Shown: piece after piece, positions 19,305 to 27,476 of the stretch | Layout: each line of letters starts with the position of its first letter | How positions within the stretch are numbered: position 1 is the stretch's first letter | Source: Pollutimonas bauzanensis | Lineage (GTDB): Bacteria; Pseudomonadota; Gammaproteobacteria; Burkholderiales; Burkholderiaceae_B | Length of the DNA stretch: 64,000 nucleotides | Assembly: GCF_900129885.1 (NCBI RefSeq) | Contig: NZ_FQXE01000001.1 | Location: 124,001 to 188,000, forward strand | Direction: 5' to 3' | The notes under the pieces: model-generated | What the model was told of the DNA's origin: nothing | What the model saw: the letters and a program-made list of their open reading frames with translations, nothing else | The model's database searches: none | Position numbers and translations under genes: made by a program

Positions 19305-21389
19305 ATGCTTTCGTTGGAAGCAGGAAATCATGTAGACCGGATACGCAGGATAGTCCAGTACGGCATGGACAATCCTGAAGTCAGCGCGGCGGTGACACTA
19401 TCCTGGACGCGCTGCATCAACGATTACGGGCTCGATCCGGAAAGCAAGCGCCTGCCGCCCGTGCTGACCCAGACCGAATTGCTCGAACGGCGCGAACGCT
19501 CGCGCATCCTGCTGGCCGAAGCCAGGCAGGAAATGAATATCCTGTACCAGCAATTGGCCGATCCGGAATTGGCGGTAGTGCTGGTGCATACCGACGGCAG
19601 CATATTGCACATGGTGGCGGCGGCCAGCCTGGAGCACAATCTGTCCATGCTGGGGCTGCGGCCGGGCGCCGTATGGAGCGAAGAGCAGGCGGGCACGAAC
19701 GGCATGGGCACCTGCCTGGTCGTGGCCGAACCCATCGCCATCCAGCAGAACGACCATTTTTTTTCCAGCCACATACGCCTTACCTGCTCGGCCGTTCCCA
19801 TCAAGGACCAGCACGGCGATGTGATAGCCGTGCTCGACGTCACCAGCCGCTCCGCCCTGCTGCAGCAGCACTCCCTTGTGCTGATAGGCATGACGGCGCG
19901 CATGATCGAGAACCGGCTGCTCGACGCCACCTGCCAGAAGGCCCACGCCATCCATTTCCATAGCCGTCCGGAAAGCATCTACACCGTGCACGAAGGCAAG
20001 CTGATGGTCGACGGCGACGGCACGATCGTCGCCGCCAATCACAGCGCGCTGTTCCAGCTGGGCTTTGCCTCCATGGCCGAGCTGCGCGCCAGCCGTTTCG
20101 ACGATATTTTCCAGTCGTCCCTGGAAACCATCTTGCAGCGCAGCCTGCAAAGCTCCTTCCATCCGGTGCCCATATATCGCGCCGGGGCGTCCAGCCGCTT
20201 CTTCGCGATCGCGCAGCACCCGCCCATGGCGATGAGCGCCGCCGGCCCCGAGCTGCACGGCGCCACGCCGCGCGGCATAGTGATACCCGCCGCCGCGGCC
20301 CCATTGCGCGGCAAGGCCGCGGCCGACCTCGCCGCCGCCTCTGAACTGGAGCTGGGCGACGCGGGCCTGCGCGAGCAGTTCGCCTTGGCCAGCCGGGTCA
20401 TCGCCCGCCGCGTGCCCGTGCTGCTGTATGGCGAAACCGGGTCCGGCAAGGAGGTGTTCGCGCGCGCCCTTCACGACCAGGGCGCCCGCCGCGATGGCCC
20501 CTTTGTCGCGGTCAATTGCGCCTCGCTTCCCGAAAGCCTGATAGAAAGCGAGCTGTTCGGCTATCGCGCCGGCGCGTTCACCGGAGCCCAGCGCCAAGGC
20601 CGCAAAGGCAAGATACTGCAGGCCGACAACGGCACGCTGTTCCTGGATGAAATCGGCGACATGCCGCTGGCGCTGCAGGCGCGCCTGCTGCGCGTGCTGG
20701 ATGAACGCAAGGTAACACCGCTGGGGTCGGAAACTTGCATCAGCGTCGAACTGCAGCTCATCAGCGCCAGCCACCGCAATATGGCCGAACTGGTGCGCCG
20801 CGGCCTGTTCCGCGAAGATCTTTATTATCGGCTCAATGGCGTCGAGGTCCGGCTTCCGGCCCTGCGCGACCGGGCCGACAAGCGCGAACTCATCCACTCA
20901 CTACTTCAAGAAGAGGCCGGCGCCCCCCTGCGGCTCAGCCCCCAGGCCGAAGCCATTCTGATGAGCTACCCCTGGCCCGGCAACCTGCGCCAATTGCGCC
21001 ATATCCTGCGCACCATGGTGGTCCTGTGCGACGGCGATACGCTGGGCCTGCAGCACATACCCGCCTCGCTGTCCGAAGCCGCCGTCAATGCGCCGGAGCC
21101 GCCGGCGGCCGTTCCGGCCATGATCGCGCCGCCCGCTCCCGCCGCGCCTGAATCCCTTCCCGCCGATGCGGCGTCGATGACGATGATGGATGCGCTGAAC
21201 CCCTTGCAGGTGACAGAACGGGCCACGCTGATACAGCTGCTCGACACCTACCGGTGGAATATCAGCAATGTCGCGAAAGCGCTGGGCATCAGCCGCAATA
21301 CGCTATACAGGAAGCTGCACAGGCTATGCATTCCTCTTTCCTCGCAATCCGAGCAGGACGGCGTTGCGGCGGGCCGGCAGGGGCCGTGA
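19305..21389 (+). CDS. Sigma-54-dependent transcriptional activator, AcoR type
   Basis: A 694-residue enhancer-binding protein. It has an N-terminal GAF-like sensor (about 80-205, with EEQAGTNGMGTCL), a PAS-like segment (about 225-330) and an AAA+ domain (about 350-590) with Walker A GETGSGKE at 376-383 and an intact GAFTGA loop at 423-428. The C-terminal Fis-type HTH reads NISNVAKALGISRNTLYRKL. An intact GAFTGA means it can engage sigma-54 polymerase. AcoR-type proteins commonly control PQQ alcohol dehydrogenase genes. Here pqqA follows, and a -24/-12 promoter lies in front of mxaF, so it is the best candidate activator of the methanol operon (inference). Confidence 0.92.
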   Translation: MLSLEAGNHVDRIRRIVQYGMDNPEVSAAVTLSWTRCINDYGLDPESKRLPPVLTQTELLERRERSRILLAEARQEMNILYQQLADPELAVVLVHTDGSILHMVAAASLEHNLSMLGLRPGAVWSEEQAGTNGMGTCLVVAEPIAIQQNDHFFSSHIRLTCSAVPIKDQHGDVIAVLDVTSRSALLQQHSLVLIGMTARMIENRLLDATCQKAHAIHFHSRPESIYTVHEGKLMVDGDGTIVAANHSALFQLGFASMAELRASRFDDIFQSSLETILQRSLQSSFHPVPIYRAGASSRFFAIAQHPPMAMSAAGPELHGATPRGIVIPAAAAPLRGKAAADLAAASELELGDAGLREQFALASRVIARRVPVLLYGETGSGKEVFARALHDQGARRDGPFVAVNCASLPESLIESELFGYRAGAFTGAQRQGRKGKILQADNGTLFLDEIGDMPLALQARLLRVLDERKVTPLGSETCISVELQLISASHRNMAELVRRGLFREDLYYRLNGVEVRLPALRDRADKRELIHSLLQEEAGAPLRLSPQAEAILMSYPWPGNLRQLRHILRTMVVLCDGDTLGLQHIPASLSEAAVNAPEPPAAVPAMIAPPAPAAPESLPADAASMTMMDALNPLQVTERATLIQLLDTYRWNISNVAKALGISRNTLYRKLHRLCIPLSSQSEQDGVAAGRQGP

Positions 21390-21507
21390 ACGCCCGGCGT
21401 GTCATTTCCAGGACACTTTGGTCCTTTTGCAGTCCACCCTGCGCCCAATCTGGCATCGCGGCCCGGATCAGCGCCAAAAACCGCATGAAAACAAGGGCCT
21501 GAAGGGC

Positions 21508-21536
21508 TTGAATTGCGCCGGCTATCGCCTTAGACT
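21508..21536 (+). promoter_or_regulatory. Candidate sigma-70 promoter of pqqA
   Basis: TTGAAT at 21508-21513 and TAGACT at 21531-21536 are separated by 17 nt, about 85 bp upstream of pqqA. No -24/-12 element was found in this spacer. The match is moderate and was found by eye. Confidence 0.4.
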
Positions 21537-21620
21537 GGACTTGGCGGCCTCTTCATGTATTGCCCATCCGGCATACAAAAGGCCGCCGTCCTCATCAATG
21601 ACATTCAGGAGGAATACTTC

Positions 21621-21695
21621 ATGCAATGGACTACACCGGCTTATACCGATCTACGGTTCGGTTTTGAAATCACCATGTATATTGCCAATCGGTGA
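21621..21695 (+). CDS. pqqA: PqqA, peptide precursor of pyrroloquinoline quinone
   Basis: A 24-codon gene beginning [15 protein letters not shown], with the conserved Glu-(3 residues)-Tyr pair at positions 16 and 20 (EITMY) that is cross-linked to form PQQ. AGGAGG lies 8 nt before the ATG at 21621. A strong terminator follows at 21738, so it is probably monocistronic; no pqqB, C, D or E is in the window. PQQ is the cofactor of the methanol dehydrogenase encoded by the convergent mxa operon. A separate, highly expressed pqqA is common in methylotrophs. Confidence 0.96.
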   Translation: MQWTTPAYTDLRFGFEITMYIANR

Positions 21696-21737
21696 TGGCG
21701 CGTTTCTCCCGCGATAAATGAATTTTTACGCGAGCAG

Positions 21738-21767
21738 GCGGCGGGAAGAAGCTTCCCGCCGCTTTTT
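21738..21767 (+). terminator. Rho-independent terminator after pqqA
   Basis: A perfect 11-bp stem, GCGGCGGGAAG (21738-21748) and its complement (21752-21762), encloses a 3-nt loop and is followed by TTTTT at 21763-21767. It isolates pqqA from the convergent operon. Confidence 0.9.
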
Positions 21768-21839
21768 CGTCGACATGCGCCACGCCGGACGGCAAACGGC
21801 GCAACACCCCTTCCCGTCCGCGCTTGCTTCTTATATGGC

Positions 21840-22430
21840 TTATATGGCGGCGCCGTTGAGCAGCAGGCTTTGCAGGCGTTGCGGCTCGCTTTTATGCAGG
21901 ACGTCCACGGGGCAGGCGGCGATCCGGGCGTAGCGCGCGAAACGCTGGTCCAGCACGCCGTCGCGAATGTGCTGCGCGATGCTTGCCTGCGCAGCGATGG
22001 GCCGGGACTTGACCAGTATCAGGCGCTCGGCATTCAAGTGCGCCGCCAGCCACGCCGCGATGCAGTCCGAGGTCATATCCGGCACAGCCATTTCGTCGGC
22101 CTGCTCGCGCATCAGGGACAGCGGCATCCACAGGGCGACCCCGCCGCGCTGCAATATGCCGCGGATGTCGGCCGCGGCGACCGCCGGCTCCAGCGCCGGC
22201 GCGAGCCCGCCCATCAGCAAGCCATACTGCGCGCGGGCCAGGACCAGCATATTATGGGCAACCAGGTCATCGAACTGCCATTGCAATTGCAGCTCGCGCA
22301 CGAAGCCGGCGGAGCACCCGCGGCCCGGCACCACGACAGCCCTACCCCCGCCGAGCGTCGTCAGTTGCGCAAGCCATTCATCGAGGATGGGATCCTGCGC
22401 CAGTCCGCCTCCGAGCTTTATCACCCACAT
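21840..22430 (-). CDS. Amino acid kinase superfamily protein, MfnE/COG2054-like
   Basis: A 196-residue protein with the amino-acid-kinase phosphate loop at the N-terminus (VIKLGGGL) and a second glycine-rich turn (VVVPGRGCSAGFV). It is shorter than aspartokinases and resembles the small archaeal/methylotroph kinases related to MfnE of methanofuran biosynthesis. It starts 34 bp after mxaD and ends the mxa operon, at the place where other operons have mxaE/H genes. A role in making a C1-carrier cofactor would fit a methylotroph, but the substrate is not shown by the sequence. Confidence 0.6.
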   Translation of the reverse strand: MWVIKLGGGLAQDPILDEWLAQLTTLGGGRAVVVPGRGCSAGFVRELQLQWQFDDLVAHNMLVLARAQYGLLMGGLAPALEPAVAAADIRGILQRGGVALWMPLSLMREQADEMAVPDMTSDCIAAWLAAHLNAERLILVKSRPIAAQASIAQHIRDGVLDQRFARYARIAACPVDVLHKSEPQRLQSLLLNGAAI

Positions 22431-22464
22431 GCCGGCCTCCTGTGCCTAACAATGCTCGCCACCG

Positions 22465-22995
22465 CTACCTGCCTTCGGCGGCATCCTTGATCCCCTGCAG
22501 GCCGCTCTGTATGAACGCGGTCATGGCGGCGACGGCGGCCTCGTCATTCAGGTTCTCGGCCGGATAATTGCCGGTGTCTCCCCTGTAGAATCGCGCTATC
22601 CAGGCCACCTGGCTGCCGGCGCCGGAGGCCGCCGGCTGGACTGTAATCGTGGCGGAATAGGAACTGACGGGCAGCGCCTCGACGTTCTCCGTATCGAGGC
22701 GATAGCTGTAGCTGCGGTTTTGCGGGTCGTATTCATCCAGGCTTTCCTTCAGGACGCCGCCGGCCAGCGTCAACTCGCGCACCGAGCCGTTTTCATTGCC
22801 CTTGCTGGCCGAACTTTGCTTGACCGACGGATGCCAATGGGCGATGGCGCCGAAGTCCTGTATCTGCTTCCACACAGCCTGTGGCGCGGCCGCCAGGGCA
22901 ATGCTTTCATCGACTTTCTTGGGCGTGGGGCCATGCGCATGAACTGGCATCACGGTAAATCCGAATAGCATTGCTGCGGCAAAAGATAATTTCAT
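22465..22995 (-). CDS. mxaD: MxaD-like periplasmic SRPBCC protein
   Basis: A 176-residue protein with a Sec signal ending MPVHAHG and a START/SRPBCC fold (ESIALAAAPQAVWKQIQDFGAIAHWHPSV). MxaD helps the interaction of methanol dehydrogenase with cytochrome cL. ATG at 22995 is chosen: AAAGGAG lies 9 nt upstream, whereas the earlier TTG at 23004 would overlap that site. It starts 14 bp past the end of mxaL. Confidence 0.82.
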   Translation of the reverse strand: MKLSFAAAMLFGFTVMPVHAHGPTPKKVDESIALAAAPQAVWKQIQDFGAIAHWHPSVKQSSASKGNENGSVRELTLAGGVLKESLDEYDPQNRSYSYRLDTENVEALPVSSYSATITVQPAASGAGSQVAWIARFYRGDTGNYPAENLNDEAAVAAMTAFIQSGLQGIKDAAEGR

Positions 22996-23009
22996 CGAAC
23001 GCAACTCCT

Positions 23010-24017
23010 TTAATGGTCACCTGGATCACGGGCCGCGGCAAGCTTGCCGCGGCGGGGCCCAGGGCGGAAGGGGCCCGGCGCCAATAGCGCCAAGCCATAC
23101 AGAAGCGCCAGCAGCAGACAGGCCGCCAGCGCGATATAGGGCCGCAGGTCGAGCGGCGTGGGTTCCAGGCGGCCCTCGGCATGCTGGTCGATGGCGGCCA
23201 GCATGCCGGCGGCGTCGCCCAAAGGCAGGTAGGACAAGCCGGTAGCCGCCGCCAGCGACATCAGATAGGTATCGCGCACGGCCGAGAGATGCTCATTTCC
23301 CGAGGGCGGCGCCGCGCCGAACGGGGCATTGCGGGGATGCCATCCTTCACGCTGGGTAGCGTCCGCCGGCGGCTGCCCGCTGCGATTCTCCTGCTCCACG
23401 TCATCCGGGCCGAGAAAGCCTTTTTCGTGCCCGTCGTCGTCATAGGCGGGGATGGGGGCCGGCGTATGCCCGCCCGCGCCGACCAGCAGGCCCCGCACTT
23501 TGCCCGGCTCGCCCTCGAACTGCGGCCGCCCCGACGCGGGCAGGGGCGGCGCCTCCTGGCCGTCGGTCACGAAAACCAGATTCGCCCCCAGCGTGTCGGC
23601 CAATTCCAGTGCGCCGAACAGGCCGCTGGCAATACGGCTGTCCCCCTCCCACGCCATGCGCCAATTGAGCTCGGCCACGGTCTGCGACAAGGCGGCATAA
23701 TTGGCGCAGGTCTCCATGGGCTCGAGCAGGAGGAAGCTGCGCCTCTCGGTGAACACGCCCAGGCCGGCCCTGGAGCCGCAAGGCATCCGCGCCAGGGCCT
23801 GCGTCACGGTATCCTTGGCCTGCTCCAGCCGGCTGCGCTGCTGCGCGCCAGCCGCGTAGTCGCGCACATTCATGCTGCGGGTAATGTCCACCACGAAAAG
23901 CACCTGCGCCCTGGCGCGCTCGAGCCGCCATTGCGGACGCAGGCAAGCCCAGAGCGCCAGGCACAGCGCGCCAAGCAACAGCCAGAAACGATAGTCGGAA
24001 AAGGCCCGCGGCATCAT
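23010..24017 (-). CDS. mxaL: MxaL-like von Willebrand A domain protein
   Basis: A 335-residue membrane-anchored protein: an N-terminal helix (FWLLLGALCLALWACL), a vWA domain with a MIDAS-like motif (VVDITRSMNVRDY, Asp-x-Thr-x-Ser variant) and a C-terminal helix (IALAACLLLALLYGLALLA). MxaL is needed for calcium insertion or assembly of MxaFI. Two adjacent ATG codons (24017, 24014) overlap the mxaK stop as ATGA. The long upstream open frame is a shadow. Confidence 0.82.
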   Translation of the reverse strand: MMPRAFSDYRFWLLLGALCLALWACLRPQWRLERARAQVLFVVDITRSMNVRDYAAGAQQRSRLEQAKDTVTQALARMPCGSRAGLGVFTERRSFLLLEPMETCANYAALSQTVAELNWRMAWEGDSRIASGLFGALELADTLGANLVFVTDGQEAPPLPASGRPQFEGEPGKVRGLLVGAGGHTPAPIPAYDDDGHEKGFLGPDDVEQENRSGQPPADATQREGWHPRNAPFGAAPPSGNEHLSAVRDTYLMSLAAATGLSYLPLGDAAGMLAAIDQHAEGRLEPTPLDLRPYIALAACLLLALLYGLALLAPGPFRPGPRRGKLAAARDPGDH

Positions 24018-24652
24018 GGCAGGCCTTTGGGCAGGCCCGGCAGATCGGTCCACAAGCGCTTGGGCGAATCCGGCGCGTCGTCCTCTTCCTGGGCCGCGCC
24101 GCGGGGCAGATCGCGCACCATGCGCGAGGCCAGGTCCAGGTTGTATCTTGCGTCCCAATAGTCCGGCGCCAGCCGCAGCGCGCGCGTGTAATAGTCCTTG
24201 GCCACGCGTATCGACGCCGGCGCCTCGCCGATACGGTTGCGGTCTATCATGTCCAGCGCATGCCGCAAGCGCGCGTTTCCCATGTTGTAGAGCGCAAGCG
24301 CCGCCAGAGGCGGCGTTTCCCGGGCGCCGGGCCCTGGAAGGTCGGCGCGCGCCAGGGCTTCCGCCCATGGCAAGGCCTCATCCAGCTGGTAGCGCTCGAG
24401 CAGGAAATTCAAGCGGGCAAAGGCCACGCCGGGAGCGGCATCGAGGGCGACGGCGAGATCGTCGCCCTGGGACAAGGCCTGTATCGCGCGGTTGTCGGCG
24501 CCGATCCGATACCACTGCGCGGCCGACAGCGCGGCGCCGATCAATGCGGCCGCCAGCGCCGGCCACAGCAGCCAATGCCGCCAGGCTTGGCGCCTATGCC
24601 GGCCGCGGACCGCGCCGGCGTCGCGGCTGCGATGGAATGAAAGATCAGGCAT
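24014..24652 (-). CDS. mxaK: MxaK-like protein
   Basis: A 212-residue protein with one N-terminal transmembrane helix (LLWPALAAALIGAALSAAQ) and a periplasmic region with TPR-like helices (NFLLERYQLDEALPWAEALARAD; LAALALYNMGNARLRHAL). MxaK is one of the calcium-insertion/assembly factors of MxaFI. It overlaps mxaC by 8 bp and mxaL by 4 bp, so the set is translationally linked. Confidence 0.82.
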   Translation of the reverse strand: MPDLSFHRSRDAGAVRGRHRRQAWRHWLLWPALAAALIGAALSAAQWYRIGADNRAIQALSQGDDLAVALDAAPGVAFARLNFLLERYQLDEALPWAEALARADLPGPGARETPPLAALALYNMGNARLRHALDMIDRNRIGEAPASIRVAKDYYTRALRLAPDYWDARYNLDLASRMVRDLPRGAAQEEDDAPDSPKRLWTDLPGLPKGLP

Positions 24653-25673
24653 CGGCGCTCCGGGGCAGATCGGGTCCTATCCGCCGCTCCGCCAGCTTTG
24701 CCGCGAGCAGGCCCAGCAGGGCGAGCGCGGCCACGCCGAACACATATCCGCCCAGATCGCGGCGCGGCAAGTGTTCCATATAGAGCAGCGGCGCCCGCTC
24801 CTGCTTGTCGATCTCCTGCATCGCGGCGGCGACGCCCTCCGCATTTTCGGCCTCGAACGCGCGGTAGGGAATGCCCAGCGACTTGAAGAAGATGTCGAGG
24901 TGCCGCTCCGGCATCGATTGCGGCGTGTCCCTGCCGGGATCCCCGGGTATATCGCCGATGCCCGGGCTTCCCGCCGTGCGCAGGAACAGCCAGTACAAGC
25001 GCAGCGGCCGCGAGGCCAGGGCCTGGCGCAGCAGGTTCTGCACCCGCAGGTCGATGACCGCGGCGCCGTCCGACACCAGCACGACCGCGCGCGACGCCAG
25101 CGGGTCGTCATCCCGGTCGAACATCGAAAAGGCCATCGCCAGCCCGCGCCCTATGTCTGTGTAGGCCAGCCCGGGACGATCGATGGCATTTATCGCCGCC
25201 TCTATCGCCGCCCGCTTGTCGGTCAGCGGCAGCACGAACAAGGGCATGGTCGAAAAGGCGGCCATGCCTATCCTGTCTTGCGGGCGATCGGCGGCGAAGC
25301 CGTTGAGCAGCCGCTTGGCCGCGGCCGCCTTGGATTCCTCGCGGCCGCTGGGCGTACGGCCGGCAAAGCTGTCGTTCATGCTCGAGCTGCGGTCCACCAG
25401 CAACACCAGGTGCGCCCCTCTTCCTATCTTTTGCATGCTGCCTCCCGGCAGATACAGGCCCGCCGCGCCCAGGGCGAGCGCGGCAATCGCGATACAGCCC
25501 AGGATGCGCAAGCCGGCGTCGACCAGCGCCGACAGGCGGTCCGGCGGCACCGCGCCCAGCCATGGACTGGCCGACAGGCGCCGCCCGAAGGCAAGCAATG
25601 GCAATATGGCCAGTACCGCCAGCCACAAGGCATAAGGACGGTCCAGCGCCACACCGGCGAAGGCGGCGTTCAC
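24645..25673 (-). CDS. mxaC: MxaC-like von Willebrand A domain protein
   Basis: A 342-residue vWA protein with helices at both ends (LRILGCIAIAALALGAAGLYLP; YVFGVAALALLGLLAAKLA) and a full MIDAS motif LLVDRSSSMNDSF. It belongs to the ACKL group required for holo-methanol dehydrogenase. The start is GTG at 25673, overlapping the mxaA stop as GTGA. Confidence 0.85.
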   Translation of the reverse strand: MNAAFAGVALDRPYALWLAVLAILPLLAFGRRLSASPWLGAVPPDRLSALVDAGLRILGCIAIAALALGAAGLYLPGGSMQKIGRGAHLVLLVDRSSSMNDSFAGRTPSGREESKAAAAKRLLNGFAADRPQDRIGMAAFSTMPLFVLPLTDKRAAIEAAINAIDRPGLAYTDIGRGLAMAFSMFDRDDDPLASRAVVLVSDGAAVIDLRVQNLLRQALASRPLRLYWLFLRTAGSPGIGDIPGDPGRDTPQSMPERHLDIFFKSLGIPYRAFEAENAEGVAAAMQEIDKQERAPLLYMEHLPRRDLGGYVFGVAALALLGLLAAKLAERRIGPDLPRSADA

Positions 25674-26605
25674 GGCATCCTCCTTTCGGCCGCGGCCAGG
25701 CGCGCCGCCAGACCGGTCAACGACGGCCAGGGCATCGCATCCATGGCGCGCGCATCCTCGTTCGCGAAGAAAACCCGCCGCGAAGCCTGGAAGAAAGCCA
25801 CCAGGTCGCCCTGGACATCGCCGAATGCCTGGCGCGCGGCAAGGAATTCCGCCACGTCGGCGGCCAGCAGGCGCTTGCCTGCCGCCGCATCGAAGGCCCG
25901 ATGCAAATGCAGCAAGGCCTGCCGGTAGGCTTGCGGACTGCCGTCGCGGCTGGCTGCGCGCACCCCGCGCAGCGCCCGCGCGAAAGGCCTTGCCCGGCGC
26001 TCATGAAAAGGCCATGCGGCGTAATGCCACGCCAGGGCGATCAACAGCAGCGTGCTCGCGCCGGCGAAGGCCAGGGTCAGCCGCAAGGCGCCGTCGACCG
26101 GCAGCAGCTGCGACGCCGCATCGGGACGCAAGGCCAGGGGCGTCTTGGCCGCGTCGGGCATGAGCACGCCGCGCAGGGGCGACATGCTGAAAGACCAGGG
26201 TTCGCTGCGGACTTGCAGCGCATCCCGGCCCTGGCCGAAGGTCAGGGCCAGTGCCGGGATTTCCCGGGTATTCACGTCCAGGGGAACGTAGAAAGTCTGA
26301 TAGTCCAGGGCCACCAGGTATTCTTTGCCGCCGGCCGCCGCGCGCTCCTGGACATCCACGCTGCGCAACTCGAGCCAGTAGTTGAGCGGCCCGGGCTTGG
26401 GCAGCGAAGCGCGCTGCAAAGGAAAGGCGGCGTCGACGGCGACCCGCATGCGCAAGGGGATGACATCGCCCGTCATCCATCCGGCCGGACGCGGCGCCTG
26501 CACCTCGACGCCATGCACTTGCGCCTGGCCGGCGCGCGGGCCCGCCGCGCAAGCCAGGGCGAGCAGGACGGGCGCAAAGCGGGCATATATCCATTGCATA
26601 CCCAT
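25670..26605 (-). CDS. mxaA: MxaA-like protein
   Basis: A 311-residue protein with a signal segment (FAPVLLALACAAGPRAGQAQ), a periplasmic beta-rich region and one central transmembrane helix (LTLAFAGASTLLLIALAW) before a cytoplasmic C-terminal part. Position between mxaS and mxaC and the size match MxaA, which acts in calcium incorporation. An upstream open frame is rejected because it would overlap mxaS; ATG at 26605 lies 4 bp after the mxaS stop. Confidence 0.8.
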   Translation of the reverse strand: MGMQWIYARFAPVLLALACAAGPRAGQAQVHGVEVQAPRPAGWMTGDVIPLRMRVAVDAAFPLQRASLPKPGPLNYWLELRSVDVQERAAAGGKEYLVALDYQTFYVPLDVNTREIPALALTFGQGRDALQVRSEPWSFSMSPLRGVLMPDAAKTPLALRPDAASQLLPVDGALRLTLAFAGASTLLLIALAWHYAAWPFHERRARPFARALRGVRAASRDGSPQAYRQALLHLHRAFDAAAGKRLLAADVAEFLAARQAFGDVQGDLVAFFQASRRVFFANEDARAMDAMPWPSLTGLAARLAAAERRMP

Positions 26606-26609
26606 CGCG

Positions 26610-27476
26610 CTAGCGCTCCAGAAGATACTGGCCAAAGGCGTCGATATCCAGCTGCCGGCCCGGGCGAAACGGCCGGCAGGCATGCTCGGCGCATAATTGG
26701 TCCAGCCGCGCCGCGCGCGCCGCGGCGTGCGCCATCCAGCGCTTGCGCACGGAGGGCCGCAGCAGCATCAGGCGCTGCTGGCCGGACTCCAGGTCATACA
26801 ACTGCGCCAGGCCCCAATCGGGCAAATCCGCCAGCGCGTCGCTGTCCAGCACGATGGGCACGACATCGTGCGCCGACAACGCCGTCAGGATGGCGGCCGC
26901 TTCCTGCGGCGGAAAAAGGAAATCGGAGATCAGGAAGACCAGTTTGCGCAGCCCGGCCAGCGGGCCAGCGGCCTTGCCCAGCCCCGAGGCGCCCTGCCCG
27001 GCAGGTGCCACGGCGGCCAGGCGGCTTGCTATCTCGGCGGCATGAATACCCGCGCGCCGCGCGGGGAAACTGAATTCGCCATGGATTTCCGAACCGCAGG
27101 CATACAGGCCGAACGCGTCGCCATTGCGCCGCGCCGACCGCGCGAGCAGCTCGCATAGCCGGGCCGCCAGCGGCATTTGCCCGGCCGCGGGGCCGCCCGC
27201 CATGGAAGCGGATATGTCGACCAAGGCATAAACCGTGGCCGCGGTGCGCGGCTCGTACTCCCGCACCTGCCACTGCCCGAAGGGATCGCGCAGGCTATGC
27301 CGCAGGTCGAGCCGCCGCACGTCGGGGCAGCGGTCGAACGGCGCCAGGCCGCGGAACACGCCCGACCGCCCTCCGCCCATGCCGCGGTGGGCGCCCGGAT
27401 GCAGGCCCCGCACGCGCCAGCGCAGAGCGTAGCTGACGTCCGCCGACCAGGCATGCAAAGGAGGCAGGGCGCTCAT
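26610..27476 (-). CDS. mxaS: MxaS-like DUF58 protein
   Basis: A 288-residue DUF58 protein; the signature RGLAPFDRCPDVRRLDLRHSLRDPFGQWQVREYEPRTAATVYALVDISASM shown here in outline (residues about 40-90) includes the family's vWA-like Asp-x-Ser-x-Ser. MxaS works with the MoxR ATPase in maturation. ATG at 27476 overlaps the mxaR stop as ATGA. Confidence 0.83.
   Translation of the reverse strand: MSALPPLHAWSADVSYALRWRVRGLHPGAHRGMGGGRSGVFRGLAPFDRCPDVRRLDLRHSLRDPFGQWQVREYEPRTAATVYALVDISASMAGGPAAGQMPLAARLCELLARSARRNGDAFGLYACGSEIHGEFSFPARRAGIHAAEIASRLAAVAPAGQGASGLGKAAGPLAGLRKLVFLISDFLFPPQEAAAILTALSAHDVVPIVLDSDALADLPDWGLAQLYDLESGQQRLMLLRPSVRKRWMAHAAARAARLDQLCAEHACRPFRPGRQLDIDAFGQYLLER

Noticed and set aside
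21390-21620. Sigma-54 promoter for pqqA
   Set aside because: Several GG and GC doublets occur, but none has the required 10-nt spacing with the flanking consensus.
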